A DNA stretch of 64,000 nt. It comes from Bdellovibrionales bacterium RIFOXYC1_FULL_37_79 (GTDB lineage Bacteria > Bdellovibrionota > Bacteriovoracia > Bacteriovoracales > Bacteriovoracaceae). The position numbers and the translations under genes are program-made. The stretch is from the NCBI GenBank assembly GCA_001770015.1, contig MEQB01000067.1, forward strand, positions 20,265-84,264. Direction: 5' to 3'. The notes beneath the pieces are model-generated. The model worked only from the letters and a program-made list of their open reading frames with translations. It did no database searches and was not told the origin of the DNA. Of the stretch, positions 17,257 through 26,495 are shown one piece after another (position 1 is the first letter of the stretch; each line of letters opens with the position of its first letter).

Positions 17257-18558
17257 TTATCCCCAAAAGTATCCATAAATTATCCCGCTAACGGTTGCCA
17301 TAATGATAACTAAAGAAACAAATACAACCGTTTTTTTAGTACCCATTACACTTTTGATAACTAACATGTTAGGTAAGCTTAGGGCGGGACCTGCTAGTAG
17401 TAGTGCCAAAGCCGGGCCTTGTCCCATTCCATTTCCAATTAGTCCTTGTAAAATTGGGACTTCCGTAAGAGTAGCAAAATACATAAATGCTCCGGCAAAA
17501 GAAGCAAAAAAGTTTGAGCCAAGAGAATTGCCTCCCACCATAGTTACAATCCACTCTTTAGGAATTATTCCTTCGGTTTCGGGTCTTCCAAGTAAAAATC
17601 CAGCAATCACCACCCCAAAAAGTAATAAAGGGAGGATTTGTTTGGCAAATGTCCATGAAGATGAAAACCACTCTTTGGTTTCATCGCTACTGGTATTGGC
17701 AACCAGTGATAGTCCGATAAAGCCGACGGAAAAAGGGATAAGTGGATTACTTGGAAACCATAAATAGATAATTAAAACGCTAATAAGTGTTAAGGCCAGT
17801 TTCCAAATTTGTACTAAAAACCATTTCCACAAAATTAGATTAAATAAAATATAGAAAAAGGTGGTAATGATCCATTTATTTGTAAAAATTAAAAACCAGA
17901 GACCTTCGGATTCTTGAGGTTTTCCCCAATTGGCAAAAACTAAAATTCCCACCATGGATAAAAAATAAAAAATATTCTGATACAAGGGGCGGGTAACTTC
18001 GGGTTCCGGCATCATCATTTGTTTTTTGGTTTTTTCGATTTCTTCGTTTTTAAAAATAAAATGCATGAGTAAACCAATAATGACACTGAATAAAATTGCC
18101 CCCACGGCTCTTGCGATTCCAAGAGGTGCGCCCAGTATTTTGGCGGTTAAAACAATTGCTAAAATGTTGATGGCAGGGCCTGAGTATAAAAATGCACAAG
18201 CAGGACCCAGTCCTGCTCCCATTTTATAAATTCCAGAAAAAAGAGGTAGGATGGTACAAGAACAGACGGCGAGAATGGTTCCAGAAAAAGATGCCACCCC
18301 GTAGGCCACAAATTTATTTGCAGTGGCTCCCATATATTTCATGACGGATGCTTGGCTTACAAAAACTGATATTGCTCCTGCAATAAAAAAGGCAGGTATC
18401 AGGCACAAAAGAACATGTTCTCTGGCGTACCATTTTACCAGATGAAATGATTCCATAATGGCATTGTCAAATTTTGGATGACCGATTGGAAGAAAAAAAA
18501 GGCCTAGAAATAATACGGTCATCCATATTAATATTTTCCATTCTTGTTTAAAATTCAT
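17257..18558 (-). CDS. ArsP-like permease (COG0701 / DUF318)
   Basis: A 433-residue inner-membrane permease with about ten to twelve helices in two homologous halves. The family motif is clear in the first half: FSGTILAVCSCTILPLFSG followed by GAGLGPACAFLYSGPAIN; the second half repeats the pattern with FFASFAGAFMYFATLTEVP and GQGPALALLLAGPALSLPN. ArsP members export trivalent organoarsenicals, and others in the family move zinc or copper. The CSC motif offers soft-metal ligands. It follows its arsR by about 28 bp. The start at ATG 18558 is chosen over GTG 18564 on ribosome-site spacing. Organoarsenical export is inferred from the family and the arsR/arsF/arsG context. Confidence 0.85.
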   Translation of the reverse strand: MNFKQEWKILIWMTVLFLGLFFLPIGHPKFDNAIMESFHLVKWYAREHVLLCLIPAFFIAGAISVFVSQASVMKYMGATANKFVAYGVASFSGTILAVCSCTILPLFSGIYKMGAGLGPACAFLYSGPAINILAIVLTAKILGAPLGIARAVGAILFSVIIGLLMHFIFKNEEIEKTKKQMMMPEPEVTRPLYQNIFYFLSMVGILVFANWGKPQESEGLWFLIFTNKWIITTFFYILFNLILWKWFLVQIWKLALTLISVLIIYLWFPSNPLIPFSVGFIGLSLVANTSSDETKEWFSSSWTFAKQILPLLLFGVVIAGFLLGRPETEGIIPKEWIVTMVGGNSLGSNFFASFAGAFMYFATLTEVPILQGLIGNGMGQGPALALLLAGPALSLPNMLVIKSVMGTKKTVVFVSLVIIMATVSGIIYGYFWG

Positions 18559-18586
18559 AACCACCCCAATCTTATGTAATGAAAAA

Positions 18587-18880
18587 TTAATTAGCTCTTA
18601 TCACACCTTCCACGCAATCAAGATATTTTAATACGCAAGGCGTTTTCAAGGTGTAAAAAACTTTCATTCCTCTTTTTTCGTCTTCCACTATTCCAGCATT
18701 TCTAAGCACCGCCAGATGTTTAGAAACAGTAGATTGATCTAAGCTAACTAGTTCGTTAATCTCACAAACACACATTTCTCCTTTGGAGAGATGATCAAGT
18801 ATCAGAAGTCGGACAGGATGGGCCATTGCTTTCATTATATTGGCGCGTTTTTTGTAGTTACTGAAATTTTTTTTTAACAC
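18587..18880 (-). CDS. arsR: ArsR-family metalloregulator of the ArsP/ArsF/ArsG operon
   Basis: Winged-helix repressor of about 97 residues with metal-site helix GEMCVCEINELV (a CxC pair as in ArsR), recognition helix SLDQSTVSKHLAVLRNAGI and C-terminal cysteines (TPCVLKYLDC). An upstream in-frame ATG at 18919 is rejected: it lies between the -35 and -10 of the promoter and inside the operator. The GTG at 18880 has AGGCAGG 6 nt upstream, so I start there. Distinct from the arsR at 15.4 kb, so the two operons can respond to different arsenicals. Confidence 0.88.
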   Translation of the reverse strand: MLKKNFSNYKKRANIMKAMAHPVRLLILDHLSKGEMCVCEINELVSLDQSTVSKHLAVLRNAGIVEDEKRGMKVFYTLKTPCVLKYLDCVEGVIRAN

Positions 18881-18900
18881 CAGATACCTGCCTTTAGTGA

Positions 18901-18939
18901 TATATGGCAATATTACCATATAGTATTGTTGACAGTCAA
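18901..18939 (-). promoter_or_regulatory. arsR promoter with overlapping near-palindromic operator
   Basis: On the minus strand, -35 TTGACT (18939-18934), 18-nt spacer, -10 TAATAT (18915-18910). A 22-bp near-palindrome at 18901-18922 (TATATGG-N8-CCATATA with one mismatched pair inside) covers the -10. Layout resembles the acr3 promoter, with the operator shifted over the -10. It fixes the arsR start downstream of 18901. The rest of the gap to 19089 shows nothing else clear. Confidence 0.72.
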
Positions 18940-19089
18940 TGTAAGATTTGATCTTTTGATATTAAATAATAGATAGTTCTTGAGGAATTTACTTATATCA
19001 AGCTTAGGTGCCTAACAGGATTGTCTAGTAAATTACCGGATATTTAAATATTTGTAGACGTATAAATCAGGTGATGACAAAATTCTTGA

Positions 19090-22000
19090 GTGAATACAAA
19101 ATGGATTACTCCCCACAAAAACATCAATCAAATTAGCACTAACAAAGTTGATGATTATGCTGAAAACACTTTGTATTCATTATTTGAAAAAACGGTTGAT
19201 AAATTTCCAAATGCTTCGGCATTAATATCTGAAGACGTTACCGTAACCTATTTTCAACTTGATCAAAGGGCCAACCAGCTTGCTAATTATCTTCAAACAA
19301 GTGGCATAGGTGTCGGCGATTTTGTGGCTATTTATCTTGATCGTTCAATCAAACCAATCATCTCGATAATCGCAATTTTAAAATCAGGTGCCACCTATAT
19401 ACCCATTGATCCTAGTTATCCCGAAGAAAGAATTAAATATATTCTAGACCATACTGGGGCTTCATTGGTGATAAGTGAGAGTGGATTGGCCGATGCTAAT
19501 AACAGCAAAATTAATTGTCCAGTTTTTATTTTGGATGATCTAGCTATTTTAAATCAGTATTCGTCAGCTCGTTTATCCGATAAGCGAATTACTGCGATAC
19601 CTAATGATTTGGCCTATATTCTTTTTACTTCTGGAACCACCGGACATCCCAAGGGAATAATGACCGAGCACCGGAATGTTGTTGGTTTTGTCCACGCTTT
19701 TAATCAAATAATAAAAATAAATTGCACTGACCGGATTTATCAAGGGTTTTCTTTAGGCTTTGATGGATCGGTGGAAGAAATCTGGATGGCATTTTCAAAT
19801 GGTGCCTCTTTAGTGGTCAGTAATCCAATTGCGGCTAAACTTCCTGATGAAGCTGCCAGAATAATGAATTTGTATGCGGTAACGGTTTTTTCAACTGTTC
19901 CCACGTTTTTAGGCTTGATTAAGCAAGATATTGCTTCTTTACGGCTTATCATTTTAAGTGGGGAAAAATGTCCCGCTTCATTAGTAGATATGTGGGAAAA
20001 GAGTGAAAGACGAATTCTCAATGTTTATGGGCCTACGGAGACCACCGTAAATACCACTGTCAAACAATGTTATCGAGGACAAGAAATCACCATTGGAAGT
20101 CCCTTGGTAGGATATGATCTTTATATCTTGGATGATCATATGAACCCTGTTAGGAAGGGGGAATCTGGAGAACTCTATATCGGTGGAGTTGGGGTCTCCC
20201 GCGGATATTTTAATAACGAGGATTTAACTCAAAAAACATTTGTAAAAAATCCTTTCTATCAAGCCGATGGTGGTTCACCAATCCTATATCGCTCTGGTGA
20301 TAAGGTTTGTGAATTAGAAAATGGAGAAATCCAATTTTATGGTAGATTGGACACCCAAGTTAAAATCAGAGGTTTTAGAGTCGAGTTATCTGAAATCGAA
20401 GCGATTATAAATGAAGCACCCCACGTTAAGAGTGTTTTGGTTCAACCCTATCAACGCTCACCCTCCCATCTTGAGCTGGCGGCTTATGTAATTTCCAATT
20501 GTAAAAAAGAAGATTTTGATTATCAGGGGATTTTGACGTTATTGAAATCCAGATTGCCTACCTATATGATCCCTTCCTACTTGGATCTTCTGGATCATTT
20601 TCCCATGCTTGCCAGCGGAAAGGCGGATCGCAAGAATTTGCCTAAACCAATCAAACCGTTAATTGATTGCAATCAATCGATTGAATTACCAGGTAACCAA
20701 CTTGAAGAACAATTGGTTTCTGCCTGGAAAACAATATTTCAACTTGATTCCATCTCTACCGAGGCTGATTTCTTTCTTGATCTTGCCGGTTATTCACTAC
20801 TTGCAGTTGAGACCATCTCTTTGCTTCGGACAGAATATCAAATTAATCTTTCGGTCAGAGACTTGTATCATCTAAAGACTATTAAAAAAATCGCTGCTCA
20901 TCTTGGTGATGAAAAAAATAATAATCGCGATGCTAGCGTTGACAGGCAGGAAATGGCTTCTTCAGCTAAAGATGTTTTTAACTCTACTGCAAAATGGGAA
21001 AGGTTGCTTTGTCTTGTTCTGCAGACTGTTTCGCTATTATTTCTTTATTTATATCCAGTAATGCTTATTGGATTTTTTACTTGGGTAGGCAAGCAAGCGA
21101 TAGCCGGAAATGTTTCCTATACCTCCTTAGTGATGATTTCTCTATTTTTTATTCTTTTTGGGTATCCACTCCATCTTCTGACTGGCATTGCTTTAAAATG
21201 GATAATTATTGGAACATACCGTGCTGGAAAATATCCCCTTTGGAGTCTTTATTATTTCAGATGGTGGCTGGCTTCACGAATTCAAGCTGCCTCGGGAAGT
21301 GCTCTGTTAGTTGGAACACCCATGTATAGTGTCTATCTGCGTTTAATGGGGGCAAAAATTGGTATTAACAGCATTATTAACACCACCCATCTTGGTAGTT
21401 TCGATTTAATTTCAATTGGTGACCATTGCTCCATCGGTCAGGGTTCTCATTTACCTGGCCATCGTATAGAAAATGGAATGCTCATGATTGCCGGATGCCA
21501 AGTTGGAAATCATTGTTTTATTGGAGATCATTGCTGTTTGTCTTTAAACACGAAAATGAGAGATTATTCCAAGCTGGAAGATCTTTCTCTTCTCACTGAT
21601 AATCAAGAAACGGAAGAAGGACTTTCTTATCTTGGTTCTCCTGCGGTTATTGGTGAAATTTCTTTGCCAGAAATTAAAGATGATCAGAGTAAGGCAAAGC
21701 CTATTTTTTATTCATGTTGTTTTCTTCTTGCGCTGATTGGAATTCAAATTATTTTTTTACTACTGTCGCTTCCATTGTTGGCGGTTTTAGTTGCAGGATT
21801 TTATTGGGGAAAAATTGGTGGACTGATAGGGGCTTTATTTTTTGATGCTGTTTTTGGGGTCATTATCTTTTGCCTTGGAATCGCTTTGGTTAGAAAAATA
21901 ATCATGCCTCAAACTCCCACTGGAATTTTTAAATATTATTCTTTATTTTATATTCGAAAATGGATGATGGATAAAATTTTTGCATCCAGTGTGGGAATCT

Positions 22001-23085
22001 TGCACTCTTTGTACACCACTATCTATTTACCAACGTGGTTACGCTTGATGGGGGCAAAAATTGGTCGTTTAGCAGAAATTTCCACAGTTTCTAAAATGAC
22101 TCCTGACTTGACACTAATTGGTGATGGAAGTTTTTTTGCTGATGGTTCAATGATTGGCGGACTTCGTCTTTATAAAAACCATATTTTGCTTGCCCAAAAT
22201 AAAATAGGCACCAGAAGTTTTGTTGGCAATAATGCGCTGTTGTCAGTTGGAAAAAATATGGGGGATAATTGCTTATTGGGTGTACTTTCCTCTGCGCCAC
22301 AGGAGCATATCACTACTCCGGATCATTCTGAATGGTTGGGTGTCCCTTCTTTTTCTCTTCCCCATCGAAAGAAAATAACCTCTTTTGATATTACGCAGAC
22401 TTTTAGCCCTACCGTTAAATTATATATTTACCGCTTTATTATTGATGGCATGAGGATACTGATTCCTAATTTTATTGCTCTGGCATCCTCCTGCATCCTT
22501 GTTGCATTTTTTTATTACGGATTTTATCATTTTAATTTATCACAATTGTTAATCTTAAGTCCGCTAGTGGGAATAAGTTTAACGTTCATAGTTGCTCTCA
22601 GCGTTGTCATATTAAAAAAGATGATCATGGGAACATTTAGGCCGGTAATCAAGCCACTCTGGTGCGTCTATGTTTGGTGTAATGAATTGATCAATGGCGT
22701 TTATGAGACTATTGCCGCACCACTATTATCCCCGATGCTTGGTACTCCCTTTTTTAATGTTTATTTAAGGATGATGGGATGTAGAATTGGCAAACATGTC
22801 TATATGGGCACTACTTTATTTTCCGAATGGGATTTGGTTCAAATTGGTGATTACTCGGCGTTAAATGAAGGGGTGGTTATTCAAAATCATTTATTTGAAG
22901 ATCGCATAATGAAATCATCTTATTTGAAAATTGGCAACGAATGTTCTATTGGAAATATGTCGGTAGTTTTGTATGATAGTGATATTGGAGACAAAGCCAA
23001 TATCCAGTCTTTGTCATTAGTTATGAAAGGTGATAAATTGCCACCTAATACCAAGTGGGAAGGAATTCCAATTAGTGAAAGATAG
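19090..23085 (+). CDS. Pls/PosA-family one-module nonribosomal synthetase with adenylation, carrier and three left-handed beta-helix acyltransferase-like domains
   Basis: A 1331-residue membrane-embedded synthetase. Residues about 25-510 are an adenylation domain: LAYILFTSGTTGHPKG (A3), FDGSVEEIW (A4, the Asp that binds an amino-acid amino group), VYGPTETTV (A5), YRSGD (A7), IRGFRVELSEIE (A8) and SGKADRKNLP with the A10 Lys. A carrier domain follows with LAGYSL, Ser569 being the pantetheine site. The rest alternates membrane-helix pairs with three hexapeptide-repeat blocks near 745-850, 995-1110 and 1215-1330, as in poly-lysine synthetase-type enzymes. It should activate one amino acid and polymerise or transfer it at the membrane. 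Starts with GTG without a strong ribosome site. The amino acid is not deduced. Confidence 0.88.
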   Translation: MNTKWITPHKNINQISTNKVDDYAENTLYSLFEKTVDKFPNASALISEDVTVTYFQLDQRANQLANYLQTSGIGVGDFVAIYLDRSIKPIISIIAILKSGATYIPIDPSYPEERIKYILDHTGASLVISESGLADANNSKINCPVFILDDLAILNQYSSARLSDKRITAIPNDLAYILFTSGTTGHPKGIMTEHRNVVGFVHAFNQIIKINCTDRIYQGFSLGFDGSVEEIWMAFSNGASLVVSNPIAAKLPDEAARIMNLYAVTVFSTVPTFLGLIKQDIASLRLIILSGEKCPASLVDMWEKSERRILNVYGPTETTVNTTVKQCYRGQEITIGSPLVGYDLYILDDHMNPVRKGESGELYIGGVGVSRGYFNNEDLTQKTFVKNPFYQADGGSPILYRSGDKVCELENGEIQFYGRLDTQVKIRGFRVELSEIEAIINEAPHVKSVLVQPYQRSPSHLELAAYVISNCKKEDFDYQGILTLLKSRLPTYMIPSYLDLLDHFPMLASGKADRKNLPKPIKPLIDCNQSIELPGNQLEEQLVSAWKTIFQLDSISTEADFFLDLAGYSLLAVETISLLRTEYQINLSVRDLYHLKTIKKIAAHLGDEKNNNRDASVDRQEMASSAKDVFNSTAKWERLLCLVLQTVSLLFLYLYPVMLIGFFTWVGKQAIAGNVSYTSLVMISLFFILFGYPLHLLTGIALKWIIIGTYRAGKYPLWSLYYFRWWLASRIQAASGSALLVGTPMYSVYLRLMGAKIGINSIINTTHLGSFDLISIGDHCSIGQGSHLPGHRIENGMLMIAGCQVGNHCFIGDHCCLSLNTKMRDYSKLEDLSLLTDNQETEEGLSYLGSPAVIGEISLPEIKDDQSKAKPIFYSCCFLLALIGIQIIFLLLSLPLLAVLVAGFYWGKIGGLIGALFFDAVFGVIIFCLGIALVRKIIMPQTPTGIFKYYSLFYIRKWMMDKIFASSVGILHSLYTTIYLPTWLRLMGAKIGRLAEISTVSKMTPDLTLIGDGSFFADGSMIGGLRLYKNHILLAQNKIGTRSFVGNNALLSVGKNMGDNCLLGVLSSAPQEHITTPDHSEWLGVPSFSLPHRKKITSFDITQTFSPTVKLYIYRFIIDGMRILIPNFIALASSCILVAFFYYGFYHFNLSQLLILSPLVGISLTFIVALSVVILKKMIMGTFRPVIKPLWCVYVWCNELINGVYETIAAPLLSPMLGTPFFNVYLRMMGCRIGKHVYMGTTLFSEWDLVQIGDYSALNEGVVIQNHLFEDRIMKSSYLKIGNECSIGNMSVVLYDSDIGDKANIQSLSLVMKGDKLPPNTKWEGIPISER

Positions 23086-23106
23086 TAATGCTCATAGAAG
23101 ATAATT

Positions 23107-24171
23107 ATGAATAATAAAATCAAATCTTTTGATGTGGCCCGTGGCTTTGCTTTATTTCTTATGGTTCATATCCATATTATGGAAGAATGTGCGTTACCAG
23201 ATTTTACGGAATCTTTTTATGCTTTTATTATCCATCTTCTTTCCAGTCCTTTGACGGCCAGTCTTTTTGTGTTCATCATGGGAGTTTTTTTCCAAATTTC
23301 TGACAAACCTACCCTGAAATCATCAATCATTCGTGGCGTAAAACTAATAGCACTTGGTTATTTTCTTAATTTTATCCGCTTTACCTTGCCAGTTTATATT
23401 GCATTGAATTTGGATCTTTTCACCCTTGAGGATATTGCACCTAAAACTCCTTTATCATATATGAGGATCAATGATATTTTGCAATTTGCAGGTCTGGCAC
23501 TTATCTTCATGGCGTTTGCTAAACGTTATTTTAAAAATCCGCTTACCAATTTATTTTTATCCTTAATCTTTATAGCGGGATCACCTTTTCTGTGGGATTT
23601 TACGACCTCCAATATATACCTTGATTTGGTTTTAGAAAACTTTTGGGGGGATAGTGTTTATATGAATTTTCCATTCTTCCCCTGGATTGTTTTTCCGTTG
23701 CTGGGGATGACTTATGGAGCGATATTAAAAAAAGTCAAAGATACTTCTAGGTTTTTTTTATATTCTTTTATTCTGGGAGTAATCATGGTGCCGCTTGGCC
23801 TTTATTTATTTAGCCTGAATCCGGAATATATAAGCTTGCAGGCAATTCATGATTTTTCGGTGGGCTGCACGGATTATGATGTGATGATTTATATGATTGG
23901 AACTATTTTGCTCTTCATACCATTTTGTCACGGGCTCACCAAATATCTGCCTTCCAATTTTATTTTTGATCGCCTTTGTTATTGGAGTAAAAATGTTACC
24001 AGCTTTTATATTATTCATTGGATTCTAGTGGGGTGGCTGGCAATGGATATTAGTGATCCCTCTAGTTTTGGATCAATTGTATTGATTATACTAATTTTGA
24101 TTGCCACCGATCGTTTGGTGATGTCTTGGAATGGATTTAAACAAACTTATAAAATTAATAATCTAATCTGA
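23107..24171 (+). CDS. Multi-pass membrane acyltransferase-like protein (DUF1624/HGSNAT-like)
   Basis: A 354-residue protein with about nine to ten membrane helices. The start KSFDVARGFALFLMVHIHIM matches the DxxRGxA...H motif of membrane O/N-acyltransferases of the heparan-glucosaminide acetyltransferase / DUF1624 group, where the first-helix Asp-Arg and His act at the active site. Late segment FYIIHWILVGWL is also typical. It begins 21 bp after the synthetase gene, so it is probably its partner, perhaps modifying or releasing its product. The donor and acceptor are unknown and the exact subfamily is uncertain. Confidence 0.7.
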   Translation: MNNKIKSFDVARGFALFLMVHIHIMEECALPDFTESFYAFIIHLLSSPLTASLFVFIMGVFFQISDKPTLKSSIIRGVKLIALGYFLNFIRFTLPVYIALNLDLFTLEDIAPKTPLSYMRINDILQFAGLALIFMAFAKRYFKNPLTNLFLSLIFIAGSPFLWDFTTSNIYLDLVLENFWGDSVYMNFPFFPWIVFPLLGMTYGAILKKVKDTSRFFLYSFILGVIMVPLGLYLFSLNPEYISLQAIHDFSVGCTDYDVMIYMIGTILLFIPFCHGLTKYLPSNFIFDRLCYWSKNVTSFYIIHWILVGWLAMDISDPSSFGSIVLIILILIATDRLVMSWNGFKQTYKINNLI

Positions 24172-24230
24172 TTGATCTGTCTGGTATGTAAAATGATTGA
24201 AATCTTTACTGCTTTTATTTTGTCAAAAAT

Positions 24231-24258
24231 TTGTTTGATATAGGGTGGGGGGTATGCT
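24231..24258 (+). promoter_or_regulatory. Candidate CsoR/RcnR-type G-tract operator within a promoter
   Basis: The 16-nt ATA-GGGTGGGGGG-TAT at 24240-24255 has the form of CsoR/RcnR/FrmR operators, a G/C run flanked by an ATA...TAT inverted pair. It sits between a possible -35 TTGTTT (24231-24236) and -10 TATGCT (24253-24258), spacer 16. Initiation near 24265 would give a very short leader for the regulator gene at 24270. Direct autoregulation is inference. Confidence 0.6.
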
Positions 24259-24269
24259 AGCTTTGGTTT

Positions 24270-24542
24270 ATGAAACAAAAACATAATCTAAAAAGACGTA
24301 AAGAGACGTTGGATCATTTGAGCCGTATTGTAGGTCAGATTGAAGGATTGAAAAGAATGTTTGAGGAGAATGAAGAATGCATTAAAATTGCTTCACTCAC
24401 CACTTCAATTGCCAAGTCTTTTGATAGTCTGAGACTTAGAACATTAGAAGGTTTTGTAGTTCATCAACTTCTTGGTAACAAATCAATTTCCAAAGAAAAA
24501 TTAAAACAGTTTCAAGACCTTTTGAAACTTCAAAGGAAGTGA
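24270..24542 (+). CDS. Divergent CsoR/RcnR/FrmR-family regulator (DUF156)
   Basis: A 90-residue all-helical repressor. The family core LSRIVGQIEGLKRMFEENEEC is intact, with the conserved Cys at residue 40. The canonical His 25 residues later is a Phe here (LEGFVVHQ; the nearest His is three residues farther on), and the third ligand position is Gln. It may therefore sense something other than Cu, Ni or Co, or use a shifted His. It has no ribosome site before its ATG, lies just after a G-tract operator and is the first gene of an apparent operon with the ABC exporter 10 bp downstream. Confidence 0.82.
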   Translation: MKQKHNLKRRKETLDHLSRIVGQIEGLKRMFEENEECIKIASLTTSIAKSFDSLRLRTLEGFVVHQLLGNKSISKEKLKQFQDLLKLQRK

Positions 24543-24552
24543 GGGGCCTAAT

Positions 24553-25254
24553 ATGAGTTTTATAAAATTGGATTCAGTTGGAAAAATTTATGTTAGTGGA
24601 GAACTCACTGTTCCTGCGATAAAGGACATTTCTCTTGAAATTAATGAAGCTTCATTTGTCTCCTTTGTGGGGCCATCAGGGAGCGGGAAAAGTACGCTGT
24701 TAAATTTACTTGGTTGTCTTGATCAACCTTCTAAAGGCTCTGTTTCAATTAATGGAACTCTTGTCAATAAATTAAACCAACTGGAAAGAGCAAATTTTAG
24801 AGGAAAAAATATCGGCTTTATTTTTCAAAACTTTAATTTACTTCCGGTGCTTACAGTCTTTGAAAACGTTGAATACCCATTATTTATGGTTCAAGATATA
24901 CCCAAAGAAGAGAGAAAAAAACGAGTGCTTAATTTATTGGAAAAAGTAGGAATGCTAGATCAAAAAAACAAGTATCCCAATCAGCTTTCCGGTGGGCAAA
25001 AACAACGAGTGGCAGTGGCACGGGCACTTGTCACATCTCCCAAGGTGGTTTTGGCGGATGAACCAACTGCCAATCTGGATAGTGTAACAGCATTTCAGGT
25101 AATCAAGGTGCTTCATCATATGCGAGATGCGTTTGGCACAACGTTTGTGTTTGCCACCCATGATCCCAAAATAGTGAAAGAAGCGGAAGTTATCTACACA
25201 TTGGAGGATGGCCAGATTAAAAACCACGAAATAATGGCAAAGGAATCAAAATGA
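24553..25254 (+). CDS. ABC transporter ATP-binding protein, MacB/LolD type
   Basis: A 233-residue cytoplasmic ATPase of the MacB/LolD/FtsE group. Walker [10 protein letters not shown] near residue 38, Q-loop [10 protein letters not shown], signature LSGGQKQR, Walker [14 protein letters not shown] and H-loop FATHDP are all present. It overlaps the FtsX-type permease gene by 4 bp (ATGA), which marks its partner. Together they would drive extraction or export of a substrate from the inner-membrane outer leaflet toward the LolA-like and outer-membrane proteins encoded next. Confidence 0.93.
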   Translation: MSFIKLDSVGKIYVSGELTVPAIKDISLEINEASFVSFVGPSGSGKSTLLNLLGCLDQPSKGSVSINGTLVNKLNQLERANFRGKNIGFIFQNFNLLPVLTVFENVEYPLFMVQDIPKEERKKRVLNLLEKVGMLDQKNKYPNQLSGGQKQRVAVARALVTSPKVVLADEPTANLDSVTAFQVIKVLHHMRDAFGTTFVFATHDPKIVKEAEVIYTLEDGQIKNHEIMAKESK

Positions 25255-26495
25255 GTAATCTGTCAGGAATAATAAGGATTGGAGTACGAAATCTCATGCG
25301 TTATAAGCGGCGTACACTATTAACGGGCTCACTGATTGTGATGGGGGTGGTTTTGGTCATTGTTTTTGGAGGGTTGGCAACAACTTTTAAATCATCTGTG
25401 ATCGGTGTTATAACCAATTCTAGTCTTTCTGATATGCAGATTCATAAAAAAGGTTACGTCGAGTCAGTTGATAACTTACCCCTTGATATTTATTTAAATC
25501 CTTTTCAGATGAAAAAAGCTGAAATGATCTTAAATGAAAATAAAAAGATCTTGGCTTACAGTCCAAGAATCCGTTTCGGGGCAATGATTAGCAATTATAT
25601 AAAGACTTCCAGTATACGTATGACTGCGATTTATCCTAGCAATGAAAGTAAAACGTGTGTAGGACTTACTTCTCGAATTAAAGGAATTAAAAATCCTGAA
25701 CAATTTGTAAATAAAGGTGAGGTGGTTTTGCCTGAGATTTTGTTTAAGGGACTTTCCTTAAAAATAGGGGATGAGGTAGTCATACTTTCTACAAATCGAG
25801 AAGGTGCTGTTAATGGTGTTCCATTAAAAATAGCGGGTGTTATTGAAAGTGTAATGGGACCGTCGGGTAAAGATGGCTATATCCATATTGAAGATGCTAA
25901 AGATATTTTAAGAATGGATGAAATCAATATTTCTGAAATTGCCATTCATGTTCAAAAATTCGATGAATTAAAAAATATTAAAAAAGAAATAGCCAAGGCA
26001 CTGGGAGTTACAAGTACCGAGCAGGTTTTTGAAGTGCATTCCTGGGATCAATTGGCTCCTTTTTCTAATATTGCTAAAATGATTGATGTTCTTATTATTA
26101 TGGTTCGCTTGATTTTGATATCTATTGTTTTGATTAGTGTGATGAATATTATGATGATGTCAGTATATGAGAGAACTAATGAAATCGGAACTATTGCGGC
26201 CATGGGGACTGTCCCCCATAAAATATTACAGATTTTCCTTACAGAAGGTGTTGCGCTTGGACTGGGTAGTGCGGTGATCGGTTCTATGATTGGGGTAGGC
26301 ATTTTGCTAACACTTAATTTGAGTAATTTGACATTTAAATTCCATACGATACAGATTTTACTTGCTCCCAGTATTTTGTGGGGGGATGTTTTCTGGACTA
26401 TTTTTATTGTGTTACTTATTTCCATTTTAGGTGGGTTTTGGCCGGCGTATAAGGCGTCAAAAATGGAACCAGTAGATGCATTGAGGCACGTATGA
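25251..26495 (+). CDS. ABC transporter permease, FtsX/MacB type
   Basis: A 414-residue permease with the MacB/LolC layout: TM1 near 22-45 (LLTGSLIVMGVVLVIVFGGL), a large periplasmic domain about 50-275, and three C-terminal helices (about 278-302, 325-350, 372-395). The cytoplasmic loop YERTNEIGTIAAMG and the C-terminal AYKASKMEPVDALRHV are typical FtsX-domain signatures. ATGA overlaps on both sides couple it to the ATPase and the LolA-like gene. The substrate (lipoprotein, lipid or peptide) cannot be read from sequence. Confidence 0.92.
   Translation: MSNLSGIIRIGVRNLMRYKRRTLLTGSLIVMGVVLVIVFGGLATTFKSSVIGVITNSSLSDMQIHKKGYVESVDNLPLDIYLNPFQMKKAEMILNENKKILAYSPRIRFGAMISNYIKTSSIRMTAIYPSNESKTCVGLTSRIKGIKNPEQFVNKGEVVLPEILFKGLSLKIGDEVVILSTNREGAVNGVPLKIAGVIESVMGPSGKDGYIHIEDAKDILRMDEINISEIAIHVQKFDELKNIKKEIAKALGVTSTEQVFEVHSWDQLAPFSNIAKMIDVLIIMVRLILISIVLISVMNIMMMSVYERTNEIGTIAAMGTVPHKILQIFLTEGVALGLGSAVIGSMIGVGILLTLNLSNLTFKFHTIQILLAPSILWGDVFWTIFIVLLISILGGFWPAYKASKMEPVDALRHV

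Noticed and set aside
17303..17767. 154-codon open frame antisense to the ArsP-like permease gene
   Set aside because: It mirrors the codon pattern of a well-supported membrane protein gene and has no family features or ribosome site.
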